Below are positions 7,353 to 13,894 of a stretch of DNA of 13,894 nucleotides, one piece after another. Position 1 is the stretch's first letter. Every line of letters begins with the position of its first letter. Source of the stretch: CBDUZS01 sp965371785. GTDB taxonomy: Bacteria; Fermentibacterota; Fermentibacteria; Fermentibacterales; JCC-6. A program made the translations under genes and the position numbers. Location: contig CBDUZS010000065.1 in the NCBI GenBank assembly GCA_965371785.1, forward strand, positions 1 through 13,894, in the 5' to 3' direction. The notes under the pieces are model-generated. The model saw nothing but the letters and a program-made list of their open reading frames with translations, was not told where the DNA came from and did no database searches.

Positions 7353-8560
7353 GGTAATGAAGATATCCTGTCCACCACTGCAATCCTCTTCCCGATCTTC
7401 TTTTCGATCTGCCCGGGGCTCAAGTCGTCAAGCGTGAAGTTATCATGGTTGAACATCACGCCGGGCAGATATACAGGCATCCTGCATCGAATGCCTGAAA
7501 GCTGCCGGACAATATCCATTCCTCCGAGTAGTCCTGCAACCCCCACCGGGTTTCCGAAGAGAGTGTTCTCGATCCGCAGGACATCGTAGCAGGTTCCCTG
7601 CAGAACCTCCCTGATCCTGCCGTATGCCAGAGTGCCGGTGCAAACCGTCCCGGAACCCGAATGGCGCCTTTCACGGTTTTCTTCGAGCATTGCTGTCAGA
7701 AGGCCTATTCCGTTGGATGCCAGATCACAGCCAAGGTAGTAATCCGGGCCTGGGAGTTCCCTGTTCGCCATCAGGAAGAATTCGTCTGCTGCGTAGACCC
7801 AGCCGACCCCCCTTTCGGCCAGTGCCTTCTTCCTGAAGCGTTCGCAGAGATCGATCACTTTCCCGCCCGAAGAAGAATCGGGACGCCTGAGCGGAACAAG
7901 CCCGCTCCGCCAGTCGGTTAGCCCGACCGGTACGACTCCCAGTGCCGTAACACAATCCAGCTCGAATAGCTCACGGATCGTATCCTCCAGTATTTCTCCA
8001 TCATTGAACGTTGGTACAACCACGATCTGTGCTTCGACTTCAATACCGGCCGTCGCCAGTTTTCGAAGCATGGGTACTATCGGTACAGCGCCGCTCCTGC
8101 CGAGGAGAAGCGCTCTGACGGACGGATCGGTCGCATGCACCGACACATGAATGGGAGACAGCCTCCTGTCGATTGCCAGAAGAGCCTGATCTTCATCGAG
8201 CGTCACGTAAGTTCCCTGAAAGAATGAGTACCTGACATCGTCATCCTTGACGAGAAGTGAATCCCTCAGACCGGGAGGCTGCTGGTCAACGAAACAGAAG
8301 ATACAGTTATTCCTGCAGAGCCGCGGTTTCTGATCATCGAAAATGACCCCCCAGTCCCTGCATGGATCCCGGGTCATCAGGACCGACCTGATGATTCCGG
8401 CCCGGGAGTACTCCAGACTCAGGGATGCGCCTGCTGCAGCAGCAGCGAAGTCCAGCCAGCTGCCTATTTCCACGCCATTGCATCTGATAAGGGAATCACG
8501 TTCCAGAAGCCCTGCTCTGGAAGCCGGAGAACATGACAGGATTATTTTTATTCGTAACAC
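7349..8560 (-). CDS. DUF512 family protein: PDZ domain plus radical SAM domain
   Basis: The 403-residue protein starts with a PDZ-like domain (about 5-62; SPASRAGLLERDSLIRCNG resembles the PDZ ligand loop). A radical-SAM domain follows with cluster cysteines C82, C86 and C89 in CRNNCIFC, then FVDQQPPGLR, SLLVKDDDVRYSFFQGTYVTL and VSVHATDP, which are hallmarks of DUF512. Later motifs such as QIVVVPTFNDG, VVPVGLT and VAGLLGGMDI also match that family. The CxxxCxxC cluster motif predicts a [4Fe-4S] enzyme using S-adenosylmethionine; substrate and product are unknown for the family. The start is GTG at 8560 with only a weak ribosome site (GAG four bases upstream), 11 bases after the TPR gene, so coupling to upstream translation is likely. 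It overlaps the next gene by four bases. Confidence 0.9.
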   Translation of the reverse strand: MLRIKIILSCSPASRAGLLERDSLIRCNGVEIGSWLDFAAAAAGASLSLEYSRAGIIRSVLMTRDPCRDWGVIFDDQKPRLCRNNCIFCFVDQQPPGLRDSLLVKDDDVRYSFFQGTYVTLDEDQALLAIDRRLSPIHVSVHATDPSVRALLLGRSGAVPIVPMLRKLATAGIEVEAQIVVVPTFNDGEILEDTIRELFELDCVTALGVVPVGLTDWRSGLVPLRRPDSSSGGKVIDLCERFRKKALAERGVGWVYAADEFFLMANRELPGPDYYLGCDLASNGIGLLTAMLEENRERRHSGSGTVCTGTLAYGRIREVLQGTCYDVLRIENTLFGNPVGVAGLLGGMDIVRQLSGIRCRMPVYLPGVMFNHDNFTLDDLSPGQIEKKIGKRIAVVDRISSLP

Positions 8561-8571
8561 CGTCTCGGTGT

Positions 8572-10563
8572 CTATTCAAGCCCCTGGATCTTGGCCAGTA
8601 CCGGGTCGAGAGCAACCGCTGCTTCGAGCTCGGCTTTCGCATGGGTCTTTCTGCCAGTATCCTCGTAGACCCTGGACAGATGCAGATGGAATCCGATCAG
8701 TGCCTCGAGGTTGTCACCGGCTATGCCCATGCCTTTCATGAAGTGGTCTTCAGCCTCGTCGTAACGCTGCATGTCGAAACAGCATCTTCCAAGCATCTCT
8801 CGAGCTTTCAGCCTGTGATCCGGGCTGATCAGAATGAGTTCGAATTCGGAAGCTGCTTCCCGCATCAGCCCCATTTCCCGGTATGCAATGCCCAGGTCGT
8901 AGTGCGTCTGGAAATCCTCTGGTGCGACGTTCTCCTGGATGCCATCCCTGAACTCGCGAATCACCTCGGCAAGAGCCTGGGCCGAGTCGTTGTCGAACAT
9001 CGAATCGATGTCATCAAGGATGCTTGCAATGTTGGCTACATCTGCTTTGTCCCGGTAACTGGGTTTGATGCCTGCCAGAAGCGAGGAAGCCATTTTGAAT
9101 TCAGGGTTGGTCCTGATCGAAGCTTCGAGTGCGGCCATCGCTTCGAATGGGCTGTCGTTCAGGAGATAGGCAACGGCGATCCTGTAAAGCGCCCTGGCCT
9201 GACCTTCCTCACTCATCGTCATCCTGATCCTGACGAGTTCCTTGGCGGCAGTCATGGACTCGGGACAGATATCGAGAACTCCCTCGAGGAGTTCGAATAC
9301 CATGACATCTCTCTCCATGCTCCTGTAGATATCAGCAGCCTTCAGGTAGGCGCCTACGGAACCATAGAAATCACCTACATCGAGTAGCAGGTTTGCCATC
9401 TCCACGTAGCCGAGAGCGTCGTCAGGATCATCCTCGAGCCTTGATCTCATGTCCGAAACCTGCTTGGACAAAGCTTCCCTGACCTGCCTGCTCGAAACAA
9501 GCCCCATGTCGACAAGAACATCACCGAGGCGTACGCCCTTTTCGGCTACGGTCTGCTGTTCCAGAGCCTTCAGGACATCCGTTGCCTTGAGCATTCCGTT
9601 TGCGACGAAGTACTCACCCAGTCTCTGTCGTTTCGATTCGAGATCAGTGTGTTCCTCGTCTTCCGCAACTTCTCCTATGAAATCATCTTCTTCGAAGATT
9701 ACATCATCCAGCGCGCTTCGCTTCGGTTCCTCGAACTCGGTTTCCTGACCGACGTACACGAACTCTTCAGCACCGGGAGGGAGTTCCTCTGCCGCGGCTG
9801 TGTCGAGTTCATCGTACAGTACTTCTTCGTCAGGTTTCTCCTCTTCCCGACTCTCCTCAGCGGTTACTTCGGGCTCTTCTTCGATGAACTCCTCAGATGG
9901 TTCCTCGGCCTCCTCAGCGTGTTCCTCAGTGGGGGCTTCGGGCTCCACCTGCGGGGAGGTGTCAGGAATCTCGGAATCGTCGTCGGTTCTGGAAAAACGC
10001 ATTTCCTCGAGCATCCTTACGATCTTGGCATGCTCGGGCATATTCCTCTCGGCAGACAGTGAGACACAGCGATCGAGGTAGCCTATCTTCTTCTGTATGT
10101 ATGCGAGTCTGGCAAGACGCTTCACCCATTTCGAATTATCAGGATCGAGAGATGTAAGTGAATAGCATGACTCGAGAACTGCGGGATCGCTTTTCGAAGG
10201 TTTCGTTTTGAGAAATTCTATGTAGTGTGTTTTCGCCTGTGCAGTCTTGTCCTGGGCCTGGAAACACCGTGCGATTATGTAGGTGGCCCGGCCGAAACCG
10301 GGATCGATGCGCAGAGCTTTTCTGCTCACCGAGAGCGAAACCATATGAAGCCCATCGAGGAAGTAGTACTCGGCGGACAGGGCGAAATGGTCGAGAGCTT
10401 CATCGTTGCGTTTGAGCTTGAGCAGTATGTCGCCTATGCTGTTGTGAACCGATGCGTCCTCTGGATCCTCCTCCAGGAGGAGATTGAAGACTCGAAGGGC
10501 GCTATCGAGCTTGCCCTTCTGGACCAGGTCATGAGCCTTCTTCTTCAGAGAGACATCAACCAT
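8572..10563 (-). CDS. TPR protein with acidic linker and central MshEN-like domain
   Basis: The 663 residues have no signal peptide or membrane span, so a cytosolic location is likely. Layout: N-terminal TPR helices (about 1-190), an acidic Glu/Asp-rich linker (about 193-310), an MshEN-like domain (about 313-368), then a second TPR region (about 380-663, clearest at 552-655). The MshEN-like domain has two tandem copies of the family pattern RLGxxxxxxGxxxxxxxxxALxxQ: one starts at R314 (RLGEYFVANG), the other at R345 (RLGDVLVDMG). MshEN domains in type II secretion and type IV pilus ATPases bind cyclic-di-GMP through these motifs, so binding is plausible but inferred. No ATPase domain is attached. 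The start ATG is three bases after the hutI stop, with AGGGG about eight bases upstream. Role unknown; a scaffold for motility, secretion or envelope complexes is a reasonable guess. Confidence 0.85.
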   Translation of the reverse strand: MVDVSLKKKAHDLVQKGKLDSALRVFNLLLEEDPEDASVHNSIGDILLKLKRNDEALDHFALSAEYYFLDGLHMVSLSVSRKALRIDPGFGRATYIIARCFQAQDKTAQAKTHYIEFLKTKPSKSDPAVLESCYSLTSLDPDNSKWVKRLARLAYIQKKIGYLDRCVSLSAERNMPEHAKIVRMLEEMRFSRTDDDSEIPDTSPQVEPEAPTEEHAEEAEEPSEEFIEEEPEVTAEESREEEKPDEEVLYDELDTAAAEELPPGAEEFVYVGQETEFEEPKRSALDDVIFEEDDFIGEVAEDEEHTDLESKRQRLGEYFVANGMLKATDVLKALEQQTVAEKGVRLGDVLVDMGLVSSRQVREALSKQVSDMRSRLEDDPDDALGYVEMANLLLDVGDFYGSVGAYLKAADIYRSMERDVMVFELLEGVLDICPESMTAAKELVRIRMTMSEEGQARALYRIAVAYLLNDSPFEAMAALEASIRTNPEFKMASSLLAGIKPSYRDKADVANIASILDDIDSMFDNDSAQALAEVIREFRDGIQENVAPEDFQTHYDLGIAYREMGLMREAASEFELILISPDHRLKAREMLGRCCFDMQRYDEAEDHFMKGMGIAGDNLEALIGFHLHLSRVYEDTGRKTHAKAELEAAVALDPVLAKIQGLE

Positions 10564-10566
10564 CTT

Positions 10567-11844
10567 CTACCCCTGCTCAGCCGATGAGAATGCTCCGGAA
10601 TATGTCATGGTTGCCTTACAGAAAACACTGGATACATCCGGCACTGCCAGATGATATGCGATACAGCGGTAATCATCAATATCCCATAGCACGAAATCCG
10701 CATCGAAACCGATGTCAAGGCTGCCCTTGATTCCGCTCAATCCCAGGGCAGCAGCACCGTTTGCAGTGGCAGAGACAAGTGCTTCCTCGACTGTGAACCC
10801 ACACTGACATACGGCCAGGTTCACTATGAAGGGCATTGACTCACAGAAACAGCTGCCGGGATTGAAATCGGTTGCCAGCGCCACCGCGGCTCCGGCATCG
10901 ATCAGTTCTCTGGCAGGCGGATACGGTTTGCCGAGGAACAACGCTGTTCCCGGGAGAAGTGTTGCCACGGTGTTGCACGAAGCAAGATTCAGAATATTCT
11001 CCTTCGAAATAGAAAGCAGATGATCCGCACTGACCGCGCCCAGTTCTGCAGCGAGGCCCGCACCCCCGGTATCATGGAATTCGTCTGCATGCAGTTTTAT
11101 GGCGTATCCCATCTCCATGGCTCTGGTAAGGTACGCCCTGCTCTGCTCTACCGAGAATACACCGAGTTCGCAGAAGATGTCCACGAATACGGCAAGGTCT
11201 CCGACATCGGGAAGTACCGATTCGATCAGAAAGTCCAGGTAGTCACTTCCTCTGCCCCTGAATTCCTCCGGTACTTCATGCGCACCTAGAAACGTCGGAA
11301 CAACGGTCTGGGCAAGCAAATCAGATGAATTACGGACCACCTCCAGGCAGAGGATCTCCGTGTCGTGATCGAGCCCGTATCCGCTCTTCACCTCTACCGT
11401 TGTCGTCCCGAACTCGAGCATCTTCCCCAGGTGCGAGACGAGATTCGATTCGAGTTCACTTCCGGAAGCATTCCTCGTTCTCCTGACACTGTTCAGGATG
11501 CCTCCGCCAGCCCGTGCTATTTCTTCGTAGTCCGCACCCTCGGCCCGAAGAGCGAACTCGATCTGGCGTGCTCCGTTGAAGAGCGGGTGAGTATGAGAGT
11601 CTACAAGACCGGGTGTAACAACTCTCCCGCCGGCATCGATCTCGGTTGAACCGGGCAGAAGCTCGACTCGTCCGGATACGCCGTCAGTGGAACCTTTCCA
11701 GACAACGGTACCGTTCCTGCAGGCAAACGCACCGTTTCGTACGATGCCGAGTTCACCTGCCTCGTCGTTCCGTCTGGGTCCGGTGGAACCTGCAAGTGTG
11801 AGTAGTTCCCCCGCATTGTACAGCAGAAAATCAGCCCGAATCAC
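10567..11844 (-). CDS. hutI: Imidazolonepropionase
   Basis: This 425-residue amidohydrolase hydrolyses 4-imidazolone-5-propanoate to N-formimino-L-glutamate, the third step of histidine degradation, in the cytosol. Metal-site and substrate motifs are complete: DSHTHPLF (H84, H86), YEEIARAGGGI, VEVKSGYGLD, FLGAHEVP (H189), KLHADEF (H252), SADHL and ATDFNPGS (D326). Length matches the family (about 420). The start is GTG at 11844, nine bases after the L27 stop, with no clear ribosome site. Translation may depend on coupling with rpmA, or the start may be slightly misplaced. The other histidine-use genes (hutH, hutU, hutG/hutF) are not in the window, so the pathway must be completed elsewhere or the gene stands alone. 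Stop codon TAG is three bases before the TPR gene. Confidence 0.96.
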   Translation of the reverse strand: MIRADFLLYNAGELLTLAGSTGPRRNDEAGELGIVRNGAFACRNGTVVWKGSTDGVSGRVELLPGSTEIDAGGRVVTPGLVDSHTHPLFNGARQIEFALRAEGADYEEIARAGGGILNSVRRTRNASGSELESNLVSHLGKMLEFGTTTVEVKSGYGLDHDTEILCLEVVRNSSDLLAQTVVPTFLGAHEVPEEFRGRGSDYLDFLIESVLPDVGDLAVFVDIFCELGVFSVEQSRAYLTRAMEMGYAIKLHADEFHDTGGAGLAAELGAVSADHLLSISKENILNLASCNTVATLLPGTALFLGKPYPPARELIDAGAAVALATDFNPGSCFCESMPFIVNLAVCQCGFTVEEALVSATANGAAALGLSGIKGSLDIGFDADFVLWDIDDYRCIAYHLAVPDVSSVFCKATMTYSGAFSSAEQG

Positions 11845-11853
11845 GGTGTGATA

Positions 11854-12111
11854 TCAGTTCTGCTCGGGAATTACAGAAGCAACCCTTCTGGCGCCCATGC
11901 TGTGGAACTTGACCCTGCCGTCGATCTTGGCGAACAGTGTGTCATCGCCTCCCTTACCGACGTTGAGACCGGGGTGTATTCTGCTTCCGCGCTGACGCAG
12001 TATTATGGTTCCTGCATTCACCAGGTGACCGGCAGGAGCTTTGACACCAAGCCTGCGTCCTGCGCTGTCCCTTCCATTCCTCGAGCTGATTGAAGATTTC
12101 TTATTTGCCAT
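11854..12111 (-). CDS. rpmA: 50S ribosomal protein L27
   Basis: The 85 residues match L27: SSRNGRDSAGRRLGVK (8-24), then ILRQRG and HPGLNVGKGGDDTLFA, the core of the family, ending with a GARRVASV-like strand. L27 sits near the peptidyl-transferase centre of the large ribosomal subunit, with its N-terminal tail reaching toward tRNA. There is no N-terminal extension of the cleaved type known in Firmicutes. The tail reads ANKKSSIS where most homologues have AHKKGGGS-like residues. The start ATG has GAAAGG about 10 bases upstream. It lies only 15 bases after the carboxypeptidase stop. The usual upstream partner rplU (L21) is absent here, which is unusual for this gene pair. Confidence 0.97.
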   Translation of the reverse strand: MANKKSSISSRNGRDSAGRRLGVKAPAGHLVNAGTIILRQRGSRIHPGLNVGKGGDDTLFAKIDGRVKFHSMGARRVASVIPEQN

Positions 12112-12126
12112 TGAATTATTGACCTT

Positions 12127-13764
12127 TCACTTGTTTCCTATGACAAACCTGCTCGTCACAGATCCCCCGCCGGATGAGAATGAAGCAACGTAGACACCCG
12201 TGGGGAGTCTGTTACCATCACCTCCGCAGCAATTCCACAGAAGCGTTTCGACTCCTGCTTCAATGCTCTCACTGCTCACGAGGTGGCCGTAAATATCATA
12301 TATCTGAAGCGTTCCCTCAACCCCGGTTACCGGAAGCACAAACGAGCAGACGGATGTCATGGGATTCGGTAAGATGTGAAGGGTGCCGGAAGGCACAACC
12401 GATTCACTTCCTGAAACACCCGTTGCGGTGAAGACGAAGTTCACTTCCACCCGTTCGGTGGGTCCGACAGCGATACCAAGCTGGGATTGTGATGGATAAC
12501 CGGATACGGTTGCAGTTATATCATAGGTTCCCGGAACAAGGGACTTGGCGTAGTCGCCCATGGTTACGTCGGTTCTGCAGAAGCGCAGCGGTGTGGAGTC
12601 GATACCGTCGGCAATACCTATCTGTATAAGTGCGTCCAGTGGATTGCTCCACTGATCCGTTGCCGTTCCGTAAACACCGTACGTGCTCGTAACCATGAAA
12701 TCCAGGATGGCCATGTAGTGGGCGTTGTTCACCCCCGGCCAGTCCGCTGGCTGTTTATTCTGATGGACTTCGAGCGTATGATCTACCGTCCCGACCTCAC
12801 CGTAGCTCCAGTCGTTGACGTCTCCGTTAATTGGATACCAGGTGGCACCGGGAAGCCATATATCGAAATTGCCCGGGCCGAAGTAAGCCACGATCCCCGG
12901 CATGTAGGCATAGCTCTGGCACTGAGCATCCATCAGATCGTAATCCTCGGGCAAAGGTGTTGCCGAGTAGTTCCAGGGTGTGTTTATGCAGGCAGCGCCC
13001 CCATGCATCGAAAGCCCTCCCACGAAGGGATTCTCGAAGTTCTCGATCGCGGGCCAGCTCTTCATGGTGATATCGCGGAGGGCTGCGGTCTCGGGCTCGG
13101 AGAACGGAGTCGAACCTCCTCCGCCGCCGGGACCCATGTAGCTGCAGTTGCGGTTCAGGTCTATTCCGTTCGCATTGTACCTCTGATCGAGGAAGTAGCC
13201 GTCCGGGTTCAGTACCGGGATGATCCAGGATTCCGCGGTATCGATAACGTACGTACACATTGCGCTGGTTCCGTAGTTGTCGGTAAGGGTTTCCAGGTAG
13301 TGGAGGGTTACGGTTGCCGCAGCCTTTTCGTCACCATGGATCGCACCATGAATGCGAAGCTCTGGCTCGACCTCTTCGCTTGAAACGTTGTCGGACACGA
13401 TAATCGCCCGGATTTCCCTTCCCTGAACACTGGTTCCGATTATCTCGAGCCTGCATATGTCAGGATGTGCTGTGATGACCGCATCTATTGAAGTGTAGAT
13501 TTCAGCAAGGGTTGGGTACGGTACGAGGGGCTCGAACCTTTCCTCGACACGAGGCTGGTATCCAAGATGCCTCAGGAGCTCCTCCTGATCGTTGTCTACG
13601 TAGAGACGGGCATTACTCCCGAACAGGGCCTCGACGAGAAACCCCTGATCCTCCAGCTTGTGGAGATCGAGTCCGGTAACGGGGCCAATCCAGACCGAGT
13701 GCCAGTCGTGTGCTGAGACAACACCGGTAACAAAGACCAATAGGATTAGAATGTATTTGGACAC
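12127..13764 (-). CDS. Secreted M14 zinc carboxypeptidase with C-terminal sorting-type domain
   Basis: 545 residues. A signal peptide spans 1-18 (ending VVSA before HDWH). A prosegment-like region (about 19-80) precedes the M14 peptidase domain (about 83-358). The zinc motif is HGDE (H143, E146) with H254 in SMHGG as the third ligand; substrate residues GIDLNRN include N204 and R205, and the catalytic base is E332 in HTLEVHQ. A carboxypeptidase-regulatory-like beta domain follows (about 361-446: GVYGTATDQWSNPLDALI). The last part (about 462-545) resembles FlgD-Ig/type IX sorting domains: LPNPMTSVCSFVLP, LQIYDIYGHLV, LPTGVYVASF. It probably degrades extracellular peptides at the cell surface or in the medium. 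The start is GTG at 13764; GGGTGA upstream is only a fair ribosome site. It is the first gene after the promoter. Secretion by a type IX-like route is inferred from the C-terminal domain only. Confidence 0.92.
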   Translation of the reverse strand: MSKYILILLVFVTGVVSAHDWHSVWIGPVTGLDLHKLEDQGFLVEALFGSNARLYVDNDQEELLRHLGYQPRVEERFEPLVPYPTLAEIYTSIDAVITAHPDICRLEIIGTSVQGREIRAIIVSDNVSSEEVEPELRIHGAIHGDEKAAATVTLHYLETLTDNYGTSAMCTYVIDTAESWIIPVLNPDGYFLDQRYNANGIDLNRNCSYMGPGGGGGSTPFSEPETAALRDITMKSWPAIENFENPFVGGLSMHGGAACINTPWNYSATPLPEDYDLMDAQCQSYAYMPGIVAYFGPGNFDIWLPGATWYPINGDVNDWSYGEVGTVDHTLEVHQNKQPADWPGVNNAHYMAILDFMVTSTYGVYGTATDQWSNPLDALIQIGIADGIDSTPLRFCRTDVTMGDYAKSLVPGTYDITATVSGYPSQSQLGIAVGPTERVEVNFVFTATGVSGSESVVPSGTLHILPNPMTSVCSFVLPVTGVEGTLQIYDIYGHLVSSESIEAGVETLLWNCCGGDGNRLPTGVYVASFSSGGGSVTSRFVIGNK

Positions 13765-13838
13765 CTCAGATCACCCGCCAATCATGGAAAACCGTGCAAA
13801 CCCCGGAATCCATTGAATACATAGTTTTTGCAGGCTCA

Positions 13839-13868
13839 ATTATGCCACAACTGCCTGAATGGAGTCAA
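13839..13868 (-). promoter_or_regulatory. Probable sigma-70-type promoter for the gene block
   Basis: On the minus strand a -35 box TTGACT (13868-13863) and a -10 box CATAAT (13844-13839) are separated by 18 bases. Each box differs from consensus at one base. It would start RNA at about 13832, giving a leader of roughly 70 bases before the GTG at 13764. Nothing else was recognised in 13765-13894. Confidence 0.6.
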
Positions 13869-13894
13869 CATCTTTCCCTGCTCTTGATGAAACA

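Noticed and set aside
8533..9387. Plus-strand open frame of 284 codons opposite the TPR gene
   Set aside because: The minus-strand frame has clear TPR and MshEN-like patterns; the plus frame is a shadow without recognisable features.
12130..12200. Possible internal promoter for rpmA (CATAGG as a -10 box)
   Set aside because: No acceptable -35 box at proper spacing was found, so it does not rise above chance.
12718..13383. Plus-strand open frame of 221 codons opposite the carboxypeptidase
   Set aside because: The opposite strand carries complete M14 catalytic motifs; the plus frame has none.
13765..13832. Possible leader hairpin (TGCAAA with TTTGCA; ATGGA with TCCAT)
   Set aside because: Arms of only five to six bases with loops of 20 or more bases and no resemblance to a known riboswitch or attenuator.

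Overview
The window is a dense block of twelve genes, all on the minus strand, so transcription runs from the right edge (about 13.8 kb) to the left edge. Gaps between neighbours are 18 bases or less and several genes overlap by 1 to 20 bases. The only good sigma-70-type promoter I found lies at 13839-13868, before the first gene. No RNA genes, insertion sequences, CRISPR arrays or intrinsic terminators were seen, and no gap is longer than about 130 bases. The final gene (batC-like) runs off the left edge.

In transcription order: (1) a secreted M14 zinc carboxypeptidase with a C-terminal sorting or anchoring domain; (2) ribosomal protein L27; (3) imidazolonepropionase; (4) a 663-residue TPR protein with a long acidic linker and a central MshEN-like, possibly cyclic-di-GMP-binding, domain; (5) a PDZ plus radical-SAM protein of the DUF512 family; (6) a one-membrane-span protein resembling a histidine kinase but lacking the phospho-accepting histidine and key ATP-site residues; (7) a phosphomannomutase/phosphoglucomutase; then a MoxR/Bat module: (8) MoxR AAA+ ATPase, (9) DUF58 protein, (10) a membrane protein resembling BatD/DUF4381, (11) BatA-like and (12) BatB-like von Willebrand A proteins, and (13, partial) a BatC-like TPR lipo-/secreted protein with an acidic tail. 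That makes thirteen coding regions counting the partial one.

Organism: a Gram-negative-type bacterium with moderate to high GC (estimated by eye in the mid-50s percent). The Bat-type operon together with a secreted enzyme carrying a C-terminal beta-sandwich sorting domain points to the Fibrobacteres-Chlorobi-Bacteroidetes (FCB) superphylum or a neighbouring candidate phylum. This is inference from gene content and phylum assignment is weak.

How they work together: the MoxR/Bat module is a recognised co-operating set in which a cytosolic MoxR chaperone ATPase is thought to act on DUF58 and membrane-anchored VWA proteins that project into the periplasm. The sugar-phosphate mutase is firmly joined to moxR (20-base overlap) and supplies precursors for envelope or exopolysaccharide. 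The upstream TPR-MshEN protein, DUF512 protein and degenerate kinase are tightly packed with it and form the least understood part of the window. L27 and imidazolonepropionase look like housekeeping and catabolic genes caught in the same transcription unit without their usual partners.
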